Program-made: the position numbers and the translations under genes | DNA from: CBDFKQ01 sp965248855 | Lineage (GTDB): Bacteria > Bacteroidota > Bacteroidia > Cytophagales > 172606-1 | NCBI GenBank assembly: GCA_965248855.1 | Contig: CBDFKQ010000027.1 | Location: 1-64,000, forward strand | Length of the DNA: 64,000 bases | Reading direction: 5' to 3' | Notes under the pieces: model-generated | Database searches by the model: none | What the model was told of the DNA's origin: nothing | Seen by the model: the letters and a program-made list of their open reading frames with translations, nothing else | Shown here: one piece after another, positions 26,377-36,238 of the stretch | Layout: every line of letters starts with the position of its first letter | Numbering within the stretch: position 1 is the first letter of the stretch

Positions 26377-29300
26377 TTAATCGATTCCAATCATATTAAA
26401 TGCTCCCCAAAATATTGGATATTTATATTCGTCTTTAATTTCTTTTTGTGCTTCAGCAAATGCAATTCTTTTACTGCCTGTCTTCAACCATTTTTGATAA
26501 AATTTTAACATCAGCTTTTGAGTTACTTCGTCATTTACTTTAAATAAACTCATAATTATAGCATCCGCACCTGCTACTAAAAAAGCTCTTTGTAAACCAA
26601 AAACACCTTCGCCAACTTGCACTTCGCCTTTACCTGTTTCACAAGCCGACAGCACAACTAATTCGGTATTATCAAAATTCAAATTCATTGCTTCGTAAGC
26701 TGAAAGTATTCCATTTTCACCTGAAACAATTTTCTTTTTCCCTATCACATCACCACCTCCTTTAAAAACTAAACCTGAGCGAAGTAAAGGATTTTTTATC
26801 TGTTTGTTTTCATTTGTAACTTCCGAAACTTCATCTTCAGCATCTTCATCTGCTAAAAAATAACCGTGGGTTGCCACATGAAATACTCTCGGGCTATTGA
26901 GTTTTTTAACTACGTCTTCATCTGCATCTGCCTCAATATATTTCTTGGCATTCCATTTCTCCTTATTAAATAATTCCTGAATGGCTTTTACTTCTACTTC
27001 GGCACCCGGCAAAGATTCTAAAGTTTTTTCAATGGTATCATTTTTGGCATAAAAGCTTGGATTACCAATCAATACAACTGACTTATCAGAAAAATCAACC
27101 CTTTTAGAAAGTTTTTTAGTTATTATATCTCTGGTATTACTAACTAAAATAACATTATACTTATCCAATATATATTTATTATCAGGGGTATGTAAGGAAG
27201 AAACGTTTATCATATTATAAACACCATCGGGCGAAAGAAATATTTTTTCTGCTTTTATATATTTATCTATCGGCTCCCAAAACTGTTTATAGGATATGTT
27301 TTCCTCATTCTTTAATTTAATATTATTGTTATAATATTTTAAAAATTTGGATTCAAGTTGATTTCCATTTTTAAAAACTACAAGCTCCGGGTTCTTTCGT
27401 GTTTGAGGTGTAACTATTAAAGCAGCATACACTATAGAATCGGAAAAATTGGTAGTAAAATATCTAAATCTGATTACTTCGAGGGCTGCCTCACCGGATT
27501 TTAAATTTTCTTTTACATTTTCCCATTTGTAATCTTTAGAATCATAACCTTTCGCAAAAGCTTCGGATTTTCCGCTCAAATCTTTTTCTAAATCTTCAAT
27601 TTGCTGTTCTACTTTGTCAGGGTTAATGTTTCCTTCTTGTAATTGCTTACTATTTAAGGAAATAACATTATTAAAAAATTCTTTTAGATTAATCCATCTT
27701 TTGTATTTTGCTTTTAAAGAAGTGTCAGGGCTGCTTAATATTCGTTCTCTTACTTTTACTGAAGAGCTGAGCAAAATTGCCTTTGTGGCAAGTTGAAAAT
27801 CATAAATTTTTCCTAATAATTCCGGCTGAACATCTTTTTGTTTTATTGCAAGGGTATTATAAAATTCAAAATCCCCACGGATTGAATTCCAAAATTTAGC
27901 TTTTTCACCTTCACTTAAAGAAGGGAAAGTTTGCTTTAAATATTTTAAATAATAGTCAGTACTTTCGTCCAGACTGGTTTGCGATTTTTTATAATCACCT
28001 TTAATAAAATACATCCTGCCCAGCTTACCTACTGTTTTCTTGTAGGCGGGATAACGTTTATTAAATACATCTTCATAAATCGTTTTAGCATTTTCGTAAT
28101 TTAATTCGGCATTTTTAAAATCTTTTTTCTTACTGTATAAATCGCCTTTAATTGAATACACATCAGCCGAGTTTTTATTTGACTTACCCAGTTTTTTTGT
28201 GTAAATGTTATTCGCATCATTTAAAAGATTTAAAGCTTGATCCAATTTATTTGTCTCGGTATAAATTAAAGACGTTTTTTTCAAAACTTCAGCATATAGA
28301 GGACTATCGGTTCCAAGTTCTTTGGCCACTATTTCTTTAGCCTGATTCAGTAATGTTTCAGATTCCTTTACACTATTCGTTCTTAAAAATTTTATTTCGG
28401 CAATTGAAGCCATGGGGTCAACCAGTAAAATATGTTTTTCATTTCTATTGGTTTGAGTAATTTGAATTGCTTTTTGTAAACTTTGTTCAGATTTTTCATA
28501 ATCACCCAACGAGGCCTGCACATGGCCTAAGGTGAGTAAACATGTAGCATTTCGATCAGAATTTTCTCCATATAACTTCACGGCTATATCCGAGGCTCTC
28601 CTAATATATTCTTGTGCTTTTATATAATCTGCCTGTTCATACTTAAGCGAAGCAAGCATATTAAGTGTATTAATAAGATTTCTGTGAACAGCCCCATATT
28701 GTTTTTCCGTATTAATTAAAGATTGCAATAAAGGTTCTTCAACTTTAGAAAATAACCCTTTTTTAATATATAAAAACCCAATATCATCTAAGGATTTAAC
28801 ACTGATATTATCGCTTGTATGTTTACGAATAGATTTAGATTCGGATTTATCTAAAAGCGTTTCCGCTTCTTTATATAAACCAAGTGTAGTATATAAACGT
28901 GCTTTTGTTTGTAATGCTCTTGCATAAGCAATCATCCTTCTCCCTCTTCTTTTACTTTCAAATAATTTTATAGCGTTATCAAGGTTTGATTCGGCAATTT
29001 TATAATTTCCTGCTCTTAACTGCATATAACCTATCCCTGAAAGTGCTTCGGCAAGTGGCAAATTTTCTTTTTCACCAAGTCTTTTTTTCAAACTGTTTGC
29101 TGTTTCCTGCAATACATCAATTGCTTTTTGATACCTGTCGGTATAATCATAAATTTTTGCCAAGTCATTTAAACCATCTATATAATCTGCATTTTGAGAT
29201 GTATATTCACTTTGAACAATAGGAAGGCATTCATTTAAAATCTTTTCTGCTTCGGGTAAATTTTCTGCTCCATTAGTATAAAAGCTTCCTAATTTTAATT

Positions 29301-30672
29301 TCGACGTATACCACTCCGGTACCTGATCGGTAAAAAGATTCTTTTTAATTATTAATGCCCTGTTTAAATAAATTAAAGCCTTAGGGTAATCACCTTTATT
29401 AAATGCCACATCATACATTTGCAATGCTATCTGATAATTGTAGGGATGATCAGCAGGAATATCGTAGGTACCAAGATTTAAAAAAGTATTTATACCTTCT
29501 TTTGGGGTTTTGGAAAAATCTGTCGGAAGGTTGTTTATACCATTTAACCTTCCTCTCAATAATTTATTTAATCTGGTTTCCTGTTTATCCAAGTCGTCTT
29601 GATCAGAGAATCTTTCTGCACGCATTTCATCAATTAAAACATCATAAATAGTTCGGCTTCCATACGCAGTATGGATATCTTTTTCGCCAAAGTGCAATAA
29701 ATCTTTTGCTTCTTTTTTACTTCTGTTACTACCTTCTTCATAATATTGCTTTACCAACGACTCTGTCACTTCAATACCAAATTTACTTACCGCACTAAAC
29801 GATCTTTTTCCTTTGTTACCAAGCACTTTCTCGTAACCTCTTATGCTTTCTCTATCTTCTGCGTCTGCTTCTTTACTTTTTACCTGATCGTATTTGCACT
29901 TATTATACATATAGCTTTTCTCACCAATATTGGTTTTAATCCAATTCTCTGTTGATTGATAAGATACATCTGCATCTGTTATATCTCCTTTTTTAGCTTG
30001 TGAATTGGCTTTGATTAAAAGAAGATCGGCATATAAATTTTTTCGTTGAAGAATTTCGAAAGTGCTTAGTTTGCGCGTCTTGCTTTTGGTTTGTCCTTTT
30101 CTTTGATAATTATAAGTAATTGAGCTGACATTTATTTCTTTTAATGCAGTTGGTAATAGTTTTTTTGCCAGTTCTAAGGATTCATTCAGTTCACCAAGTA
30201 GAAAATAGGTTTTAGCAAGTGATGAATAAACATTTAATTTAACAACTGTATCCAATGCTATTAATTGATCGGCAATTTCTTTTGCTTTTAAAATATTTTC
30301 CAGGCCTTTGCTGGGGTTGCCATAAGCATTATATGTATCTGCAATTCTTAACCTGGCGAGTGCCGATTGAGGATTTATTTTTTTATCCTGATTTAATAAG
30401 GAAACAGCTTGAGTCAAACTCTTTTCCATCTCACCAAATTTTCCCAAGCCATCTTTGTATTTTCCTTCAAAAGCATAATAAATAGCTTGAATTGGTTTAT
30501 CAGTCATTTTTTGAATAACTTTTGTTGGTAAAGCTTTGTATGCAGACCTATAATCACCAACCAGATATGCCTTCTCTGATCTTTCAAAAGGTTTTTCCCA
30601 ATCTTGTTGGGCATTGCTCGTTTTAGGTTGCAGAAAGAATAATAAAATTGAAATAATAAAAATCTTATTCAT
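26377..30672 (-). CDS. Exported TPR protein with C-terminal CHAT caspase-like domain
   Basis: A 1431-residue protein beginning with a signal peptide (FIISILLFFLQPKTSNAQ). Residues about 30-930 are tetratricopeptide repeats (for example YPKALIYLNRALIIKKNLF, YLKAQEYIRR-type helices). The last 350 residues form a CHAT domain (caspase HetF Associated with TPRs) with the presumed catalytic dyad His1269 in HVATHGYFLA and Cys1344 in LSACETGKGEV, plus the end FWGAFNMIG. CHAT domains are clan CD cysteine peptidases; some act in gasdermin or type III-E CRISPR defence, while many, like this one, are lone TPR-CHAT proteins of unknown substrate. The signal peptide argues for a periplasmic site. Monocistronic. 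Confidence 0.9.
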   Translation of the reverse strand: MNKIFIISILLFFLQPKTSNAQQDWEKPFERSEKAYLVGDYRSAYKALPTKVIQKMTDKPIQAIYYAFEGKYKDGLGKFGEMEKSLTQAVSLLNQDKKINPQSALARLRIADTYNAYGNPSKGLENILKAKEIADQLIALDTVVKLNVYSSLAKTYFLLGELNESLELAKKLLPTALKEINVSSITYNYQRKGQTKSKTRKLSTFEILQRKNLYADLLLIKANSQAKKGDITDADVSYQSTENWIKTNIGEKSYMYNKCKYDQVKSKEADAEDRESIRGYEKVLGNKGKRSFSAVSKFGIEVTESLVKQYYEEGSNRSKKEAKDLLHFGEKDIHTAYGSRTIYDVLIDEMRAERFSDQDDLDKQETRLNKLLRGRLNGINNLPTDFSKTPKEGINTFLNLGTYDIPADHPYNYQIALQMYDVAFNKGDYPKALIYLNRALIIKKNLFTDQVPEWYTSKLKLGSFYTNGAENLPEAEKILNECLPIVQSEYTSQNADYIDGLNDLAKIYDYTDRYQKAIDVLQETANSLKKRLGEKENLPLAEALSGIGYMQLRAGNYKIAESNLDNAIKLFESKRRGRRMIAYARALQTKARLYTTLGLYKEAETLLDKSESKSIRKHTSDNISVKSLDDIGFLYIKKGLFSKVEEPLLQSLINTEKQYGAVHRNLINTLNMLASLKYEQADYIKAQEYIRRASDIAVKLYGENSDRNATCLLTLGHVQASLGDYEKSEQSLQKAIQITQTNRNEKHILLVDPMASIAEIKFLRTNSVKESETLLNQAKEIVAKELGTDSPLYAEVLKKTSLIYTETNKLDQALNLLNDANNIYTKKLGKSNKNSADVYSIKGDLYSKKKDFKNAELNYENAKTIYEDVFNKRYPAYKKTVGKLGRMYFIKGDYKKSQTSLDESTDYYLKYLKQTFPSLSEGEKAKFWNSIRGDFEFYNTLAIKQKDVQPELLGKIYDFQLATKAILLSSSVKVRERILSSPDTSLKAKYKRWINLKEFFNNVISLNSKQLQEGNINPDKVEQQIEDLEKDLSGKSEAFAKGYDSKDYKWENVKENLKSGEAALEVIRFRYFTTNFSDSIVYAALIVTPQTRKNPELVVFKNGNQLESKFLKYYNNNIKLKNEENISYKQFWEPIDKYIKAEKIFLSPDGVYNMINVSSLHTPDNKYILDKYNVILVSNTRDIITKKLSKRVDFSDKSVVLIGNPSFYAKNDTIEKTLESLPGAEVEVKAIQELFNKEKWNAKKYIEADADEDVVKKLNSPRVFHVATHGYFLADEDAEDEVSEVTNENKQIKNPLLRSGLVFKGGGDVIGKKKIVSGENGILSAYEAMNLNFDNTELVVLSACETGKGEVQVGEGVFGLQRAFLVAGADAIIMSLFKVNDEVTQKLMLKFYQKWLKTGSKRIAFAEAQKEIKDEYKYPIFWGAFNMIGID

Positions 30673-30803
30673 GGGAAAAGTTAAATCTGTGAGTTAAAAG
30701 ATATTAATGTGCCAAGTTCAAAAATTTGTACTTGAAAATCAAGAATTTGTTTTTAACTGCATTTTTTAATGCTACTAAACGAGAATTTTTTTAAATAAAA
30801 AAA

Positions 30804-30832
30804 GCCGGGTCATGGAGTTTCCATGGCCCGGC
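30804..30832 (-). terminator. Strong rho-independent terminator after the bTHX gene
   Basis: GCCGGGTCATGG and CCATGGCCCGGC pair over 12 bp (one G-T) with loop AGTTT, and on the minus strand the stem is followed by TTTTTTTATTT. The hairpin lies 20 bp downstream of the bTHX stop. Confidence 0.88.
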
Positions 30833-30851
30833 CTTCATACAATTAAGTGAA

Positions 30852-30992
30852 TTATTTTTTCTTAGCTTCTTCTTTTACTGCAGGTGTTGCTGCTACAACT
30901 GCTTTAAATGTAGGTTGCTTATGCGGACGGCTTACACCAAAACTATGTTTGCTTATTTTGCCTTTTTTACTTTTACCATCACCTTTTCCCAT
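30852..30992 (-). CDS. 30S ribosomal protein bTHX
   Basis: A 46-residue, very basic protein too short for routine ORF thresholds: MGKGDGKSKKGKISKHSFGV, then SRPHK and a lysine-rich end (EEAKKK). The start matches the bTHX (Thx/S31e-like) pattern MGKGDxKTxxGKI...GxYGxxRPxK, which in Thermus and Bacteroidota sits in a cavity of the 30S head. The Ala/Pro/Glu-rich C-terminal tail after about residue 30 is the lineage-specific extension. It has its own strong terminator just downstream. A neighbouring DUF4293 gene lies 97 bp upstream on the same strand. Confidence 0.85.
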   Translation of the reverse strand: MGKGDGKSKKGKISKHSFGVSRPHKQPTFKAVVAATPAVKEEAKKK

Positions 30993-31088
30993 GATATTTA
31001 TTTTTTATTTTTAATTAATTGTTAAATTTATAAAAAAGAATTGAAATTGAATAGTTTAGAATTTTGTAATTAATATATCATTTGTAAA

Positions 31089-31589
31089 TTATCTTAATCT
31101 ATCAGCCGATTTTACCATCATATCATCCCTTCTGATAAATCTTTTTGCAATTAAATTGCAAATTAAAGCACCAATTACTAAATATAAACCGGTTGTGAAA
31201 TTACCCGGTATAGATGGACTGAATTTTGAAGCAGCACTGTTACCGGTTATGATCATTGCTGTAGATGTACCTGCCAACAATAAATCTATAGCAATACACA
31301 AATATAATTGTATCCGGCGATTATCATATCTAAATATGGTATAACCTGCCACCAATGCTGAAAGAATTGCCAAGGCCGCTATATAGTAAGTTGATTTTTC
31401 TTCTTTAATTTCATTCTTGGAATGAATTAATTTCCAAGCGGTTAACGTTGCTTTCTCGCCGATGGTTACTGATTCTTTAGAATCTGTTAAGGTATAACTA
31501 TTTGTTTTTTCCCATACCGGAAGAAATAAAGCAGCTGCCATAAGAACAACTATTAAAAATAAAAATATTGACTGTACCCTTTGTATCAT
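31089..31589 (-). CDS. DUF4293 membrane protein
   Basis: A 166-residue protein with four predicted TM helices (about 5-22, 71-87, 95-112, 127-147) and the typical DUF4293 N-terminus MIQRVQSIFLFLIV followed by LFLPVWEK. This is a Bacteroidota-specific membrane family of unknown function. It is monocistronic or leads into the bTHX gene. No catalytic motif is visible. Confidence 0.85.
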   Translation of the reverse strand: MIQRVQSIFLFLIVVLMAAALFLPVWEKTNSYTLTDSKESVTIGEKATLTAWKLIHSKNEIKEEKSTYYIAALAILSALVAGYTIFRYDNRRIQLYLCIAIDLLLAGTSTAMIITGNSAASKFSPSIPGNFTTGLYLVIGALICNLIAKRFIRRDDMMVKSADRLR

Positions 31590-31772
31590 AAAGATAATTA
31601 ATTGTAAAAATACAAATGTAAGTGATATGAATTAAAATGAGAAATGACCGGGTAATAATGTTGTTTTTTGTTGAGAAGCCGCACAGATTTTATCACCTTA
31701 TCTCTCCTTGAAAAAAGTAGGGAATATTTTTACAACAGGTATTAATTTTTAAATTCTATATCTTTAAAAAAA

Positions 31773-32816
31773 TTATTGTAAAGGAAATTCGACTTTAAAT
31801 TCAGTCATGTCGTTTTTGTTAACAACCAGAGAAATTTTTCCACTCAACTTTTCTGCAGCCAATTTACACATGTACAAACCCAATCCGGTAGTTTTATGAA
31901 TACCTGCCGCTCTGGTAAACATATCAAAAATAAGTTGCGAGTCTACTTCATTTACTCCAATACCATTATCATACACGCTTAATGTATAATTATTTGCATT
32001 ACTGTTAAAATGGATTGTAATTAATGGTTTATGTCCATCATACTTTTTACGAAAGCGGATAGCGTTTTCAAGAAGGTTTTTTAAAATAAATACAAATAAT
32101 TTTTTATCTGTATTTATTTCTAATGTTGGTTGAACAAAAGTTTCAATAATTATTTCATTATTAATGCTCAAATTTGATATTGTATTATTAATAATATCCT
32201 TCACATTAAAATTTTCTAAAAATAAATCTGCATTGTTTATTTCATAAATGGTTGAAAGCCTTTTTAAAATAGAATTTAAATGATTTGCTTCAAAACCCAG
32301 TTTTGTCAAATATTCTAAGGCCACTGCATCATTTACATCTAATAAAGCCAGTTGGCTTAAGCCGATCAATCTTGCAAGAGGCCCTCTTATGTCATGAGAA
32401 GTTTTATAAATGAACATATCAAGTTCATCTACAACCTTTTGTAGCTTTTCATTAGAATCACTTATTTTTTGTGTTTGTTTGCGCACTTCCCTTTCAAGAA
32501 TTACATTTTGATCGGAGAAAATAACACCCAAATCCTGTATTTTCCTGTTTGATTCCTCTGCCTGTTTTTGAAGTTGCGTAATTTTAATATCGTAATTTAT
32601 TATTTGTTTCGATTGAGAATCATTCTCAAAAGCTCTCCTTTCAAACTTTTGCTGTAAATCTCTAATAAAAGTTTTGAGATTAGCAGAGTTGGAATAAAAA
32701 TAATACAAAGAAATCACCAGGATGAATATTACTATTACACTTCCATAGAAAAGAGCTTCAAATAACTGCTCGTTAACTATATTAAATAATAGAATGTTTA
32801 ATAAACTTAAAAACAT
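31773..32816 (-). CDS. Histidine kinase without an evident sensor domain
   Basis: A 347-residue kinase: one or two N-terminal TM helices (about residues 18-43), a coiled-coil of roughly 80 residues (about 45-135), HisKA with phosphoacceptor His in IYKTSHDIRGPLARLIGLSQLA, and a HATPase domain (LLENAIRFRKK, VYDNGIGVNE, TGLGLYMCKLAAEKL). No PAS, GAF or periplasmic loop is seen, and no response-regulator gene is adjacent, so it is an orphan in this window. The coiled-coil may carry the input from the membrane. Assignment as a kinase is firm. Confidence 0.88.
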   Translation of the reverse strand: MFLSLLNILLFNIVNEQLFEALFYGSVIVIFILVISLYYFYSNSANLKTFIRDLQQKFERRAFENDSQSKQIINYDIKITQLQKQAEESNRKIQDLGVIFSDQNVILEREVRKQTQKISDSNEKLQKVVDELDMFIYKTSHDIRGPLARLIGLSQLALLDVNDAVALEYLTKLGFEANHLNSILKRLSTIYEINNADLFLENFNVKDIINNTISNLSINNEIIIETFVQPTLEINTDKKLFVFILKNLLENAIRFRKKYDGHKPLITIHFNSNANNYTLSVYDNGIGVNEVDSQLIFDMFTRAAGIHKTTGLGLYMCKLAAEKLSGKISLVVNKNDMTEFKVEFPLQ

Positions 32817-32984
32817 TTTAATATTTATTTCATAATTTTTTTTCTAAAATATTAGCAAATACTGTATAGCTGTCGTTATGCACAAAAATCATCGACATCA
32901 TGCAAATCATTCTTTTTTTAATAAAATTATAAGGTTTTCTTTCTTTAAATTTTACAAGTTAAAACAGATCAAAATAAAATGTTT

Positions 32985-33063
32985 GGGGCTTGCCTGCGGC
33001 CGGGCTTTACGTTCCAATCTTTTGTTCGTCCCTCACAAAAAGGATTTCCACTCCAATCCCTAA
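32985..33063 (+). repeat. GC-rich intergenic element with hairpin, possible dispersed repeat
   Basis: About 80 bp whose GC content stands out from flanking DNA, beginning GGGGCTTGCCTGCGGCCGGG, containing a stem (AATCTTTTGT opposite ACAAAAAGGATT) and ending in CCAATCCCTAA. It resembles an intergenic sequence that I recall recurring in Bacteroidota genomes, of unknown function. The short open frame over it looks spurious. Confidence 0.5.
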
Positions 33064-33494
33064 GCCAAAAAAGAAAAATAAATCACAAAAAAAAACTAAT
33101 TTATATTTATCGTTTTATCAATATCAATATATTCATAATTAAAAACCATTTTTAAATCAAATCCTCTATATATCTAACCAACATTTAAAGAAAAAAATAA
33201 GGTTTTACATAGAAAATCACTATCGCAAAAAATAGATTACACAACATCGGTTATATAATACACTGAAAAGATACAAAGATGAATGAAAAAACCAAAAAAG
33301 AAATTATTAAATACTTTAATAATATGTACTTTCAATTATCTACTTTAAGTATAGACTGATGAATTATTCTTTTAATCTGACAAATAAAATTGGATTTTAA
33401 ATAAATACGGATATAAACAAATAAAAAAATTAAGTTTAAAAACTTTAAACCTTTATTGATAAAGCCTTTCTAAAACAAAATAACGAAACAAATA
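33064..33494. other. AT-rich noncoding stretch before DUF1800
   Basis: No convincing gene. It holds the repeat copy at 33108-33140, and a 26-codon ATG frame at 33279-33359 (MNEKTKKEIIKYF...) without a clear ribosome site. The promoter for the DUF1800/DUF1501 pair should lie near its right end. Confidence 0.5.
33108..33140 (-). repeat. Intergenic motif GATATTGATAAAACGATA, copy B
   Basis: Read on the minus strand it gives AATTATGAATATATTGATAT, then TGATAAAACGATA, nearly identical to copy C at 19031 (31 of 34 positions). It is about 355 bp upstream of the DUF1800 gene. Confidence 0.6.
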
Positions 33495-34910
33495 ATGTCC
33501 GGAATTGATAAATATACTAAAATAAGACATTTATATTCCAGAGCAGGGTTTGGATTAAGTGCATCAGAATTAAATAATTTATCCCATAATAGTCTGTTGT
33601 CAGTTGTTAACAATCTTTTTAAAGAGTCATTACCTATTGAAACGCTAAAAGTAGTTGCAGGCAATACTATAGATCAGGATTTTTCCGGGAAATCATCCGA
33701 AGAAGTAAAAATGATGAGGAATGATTTAAGAAAAGAATCCGGTGAAAAAATTAAAACTCTTAATGCACTGTGGTTAGATAAAATGATTACCGGCAAAGCT
33801 GTTTTGAGAGAAAAAATGACACTCTTTTGGCACGGCCATTTCGCTTGCGAAAATAGAAATGTATTTTATGTTCAAAATCAAAACAACACCATCAGAACAT
33901 TTGCACTGGGTAAATTTGGCGATTTGTTGATGGCCATTTCAAAAGATCCTTCCATGTTGGCTTATTTGAATAATCGGCAGAATAAAAAAAACAGTCCGAA
34001 TGAAAATTTCGCACGAGAAGTGATGGAATTATTTACTTTGGGCAGAGGAAATTATACCGAACATGATATTAAAAACGCTGCCAAAGCTTTTACAGGATGG
34101 AATTTCAAAACTGATGGAAGTTTTATAATTAACAAGAAACAACATGATGATGGCGAAAAAATATTTTTTGAAAAAACGGGAAATTTTTCCGGAGAAGACA
34201 TTCTGACAATGATTCTCCAAAATAAAAAAACTGCGTTTTTTATAACCGGAAAAATATATTCTTACTTTGTAAATGACATTCCGAATGAAAAAATAATTAA
34301 ACAACTTGCCGGTGGATTTTATAACTCCGGTTATGATATTGGCAAACTGATGGAAGAAATTTTTAAATCGGATTGGTTTTATTATCCTGAAAATATTGGA
34401 AAAAGAATAAAAAATCCCATTGAGCTATTGGTTGAGTTGCAAAAAACTTTTGGTTTAAAATTTGAAAAAGCACAATCGCAATTATTTATTCAAAAAGCAT
34501 TGGGGCAGGTATTATTTTATCCCCCAAACGTAGCAGGTTGGAAAGAAGGTAAAAATTGGATTGACAGCTCAAGTTTAATGTTCCGCTTAAGGCTTCCCGA
34601 TCTTATTTTTAAATCAGCTGAAATAAACATTCAGGTTAAGCACGATGGTGATGTAAATACAGAATTTTTATCAAAAGGAGCAGGTAAAAATTTTAATGTA
34701 ACGGCTGATTGGCAAAATTTTGCTGCTCAATTTGATAATGTTAAAGAAAATGATTTGCTCGATGCTCTAATTAACTATTTGCTTGCTTATAAATTAACAA
34801 TAACTCAAAAAGAACTTTTATCATCCAAAATAGTGAAAGCCGGTAAAGAAAGCATGATAAAAAGTATTGCCATTGCCATTACAGAATTACCTGAATATCA
34901 AATGTGTTAA
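33495..34910 (+). CDS. DUF1800 domain protein
   Basis: A 471-residue protein with DUF1800 hallmarks: IRHLYSRAGFGLSASELNNLS at the start, MTLFWHGHFAC, NFAREVMELFTLGRGNYTEHDIKNAAKAFTGW, and VLFYPPNVAGWKEGKNWIDSS. The family is widespread in Bacteroidota and Planctomycetes and is nearly always found beside a DUF1501 protein, as here; the pair's function is unknown. No signal peptide is obvious at the N-terminus. The downstream gene follows by 11 bp (operon). Confidence 0.93.
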   Translation: MSGIDKYTKIRHLYSRAGFGLSASELNNLSHNSLLSVVNNLFKESLPIETLKVVAGNTIDQDFSGKSSEEVKMMRNDLRKESGEKIKTLNALWLDKMITGKAVLREKMTLFWHGHFACENRNVFYVQNQNNTIRTFALGKFGDLLMAISKDPSMLAYLNNRQNKKNSPNENFAREVMELFTLGRGNYTEHDIKNAAKAFTGWNFKTDGSFIINKKQHDDGEKIFFEKTGNFSGEDILTMILQNKKTAFFITGKIYSYFVNDIPNEKIIKQLAGGFYNSGYDIGKLMEEIFKSDWFYYPENIGKRIKNPIELLVELQKTFGLKFEKAQSQLFIQKALGQVLFYPPNVAGWKEGKNWIDSSSLMFRLRLPDLIFKSAEINIQVKHDGDVNTEFLSKGAGKNFNVTADWQNFAAQFDNVKENDLLDALINYLLAYKLTITQKELLSSKIVKAGKESMIKSIAIAITELPEYQMC

Positions 34911-34921
34911 TTAAATTATCA

Positions 34922-36142
34922 ATGTCATACAAAAATATATCAAGACGAAAATTTTTACGCAATTCGGCTTTGGCAACTGCAGGGACGATGATGATACCCA
35001 ATTTTTTGAAAGCATTTGAAATTAATCATTTGAACAAAAAAATTACCGGAGAAAAAATTTTAGTAATTATTCAACTTTCAGGTGGTAATGATGGCCTGAA
35101 TACTGTAATACCTTATAGTAATGATGTTTATTACAAATCTCGACCGGATATTGCTATTGATAAAAATAAAGTACTTAAAATTAATGATGATATTGGTTTG
35201 AACCCGAGTATGACAGGATTTAAAAATATTTATGACCGGGGTTTGATTTCAATAATAAATAATGTTGGCTATCCTAATCCCGATCGTTCACATTTCAGAT
35301 CAATGGATATTTGGCAAACTGCATCCGATTCAAATCAATTTTTAACAAGTGGTTGGGTAGGAAGATATTTAGATGCTGCCTGCAATGGAACATGTTTACA
35401 TCCTTACGATGCCATTGAAGTTGATGATACATTGAGTTTGGCAATGAAAGGTGAAAAACTAAAAGGAATGGCAGTGCAAAACGCACAAAAACTTTTTCAA
35501 AGCACCAGAGATCCATTTATTGATAAAATAAATAAAGCCCAACCACAGGATGACAGCCACGAAAATGTTTCCTATTTATATAAAACTTTAAGCGAAACTA
35601 TTTCATCTGCCGGTTATATTTATGATAAATCTAAAATTTATAAAACCAAAGCAAATTATCCAAAAAACGATATTGGCAATAAACTTAAAACAGTTTCCGA
35701 ATTAATTATTTCCGGTGTTGAAACAAATGTATTTTATGTTTCAATTTCCGGGTTTGATACTCACTTTGCACAAAACGGAAAGCAAAATGATTTGTTAAAA
35801 CAATACAGTGATGCTATAGAAGTTTTCGTAAATGATTTAAAAGAAAATCAAAAACTTGATGATACTCTGGTAATGACTTTTTCTGAATTTGGAAGAAGGG
35901 TTGCTCAAAATGGCAGTAATGGAACCGACCATGGTACCGCCAATAATTTATTTTTGATTGGAGATAAATTAAAAAAACCGGGTTTATATAACAATGCACC
36001 TGATTTATTAAATTTGGATGAAGGAGATTTAAAATTTGAAATTGATTTCAGAAATATTTATTCAACATTAATTCAAAACTGGCTGAAAACCGATTCAAAT
36101 ATAATATTGGGGAAATCTTTCTTGCCATTATCGTTAGTGTAA
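34922..36142 (+). CDS. DUF1501 protein with Tat-like signal (sulfatase-like fold)
   Basis: The start is set at ATG 34922 (406 aa); the GTG at 34904 overlaps the upstream gene and lengthens the leader needlessly. The N-terminus SRRKFLRNSALATAG is a twin-arginine type signal. The body follows DUF1501: ILVIIQLSGGNDGLNTVIPY, RSHFRSMDIWQTAS, SGFDTHFAQNGKQNDLLKQYSDA and MTFSEFGRRVAQNGSNGTDHGTANNLFLIG, a alkaline-phosphatase/sulfatase-like arrangement. It is secreted, folded first if the Tat route is used. Partner of DUF1800; role unknown. Confidence 0.92.
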   Translation: MSYKNISRRKFLRNSALATAGTMMIPNFLKAFEINHLNKKITGEKILVIIQLSGGNDGLNTVIPYSNDVYYKSRPDIAIDKNKVLKINDDIGLNPSMTGFKNIYDRGLISIINNVGYPNPDRSHFRSMDIWQTASDSNQFLTSGWVGRYLDAACNGTCLHPYDAIEVDDTLSLAMKGEKLKGMAVQNAQKLFQSTRDPFIDKINKAQPQDDSHENVSYLYKTLSETISSAGYIYDKSKIYKTKANYPKNDIGNKLKTVSELIISGVETNVFYVSISGFDTHFAQNGKQNDLLKQYSDAIEVFVNDLKENQKLDDTLVMTFSEFGRRVAQNGSNGTDHGTANNLFLIGDKLKKPGLYNNAPDLLNLDEGDLKFEIDFRNIYSTLIQNWLKTDSNIILGKSFLPLSLV

Positions 36143-36192
36143 TGATAGGTTTTTAAATAAAAATTAAATTTAAATGCTTTCCCAAACAGTTC

Positions 36193-36212
36193 CCCTCCTA
36201 TTTTTAGGAGGG
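36193..36212. terminator. Hairpin between convergent DUF1501 and ABC permease genes
   Basis: CCCTCCTA-TTTT-TAGGAGGG is a perfect 8-bp stem with a 4-nt loop, in the 96-bp gap between convergent stops. It is of the common Bacteroidota type with TTAGGGG following. T-runs are weak, so it may be a repeat as much as a terminator. Confidence 0.55.
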
Positions 36213-36238
36213 TTTAGGGGTGGTTTTAAGAGATAATT

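Noticed and set aside
27614..30485. Several short plus-strand frames opposite the TPR-CHAT gene
   Set aside because: All are antisense to one intact 1431-codon gene and show no recognisable domain.
32878..33063. 61-codon plus-strand frame
   Set aside because: It covers the GC-rich hairpin element and lacks protein-like character.
33279..33359. 26-codon ATG frame before DUF1800
   Set aside because: No ribosome site, no similarity, and this length is expected by chance in AT-rich DNA.
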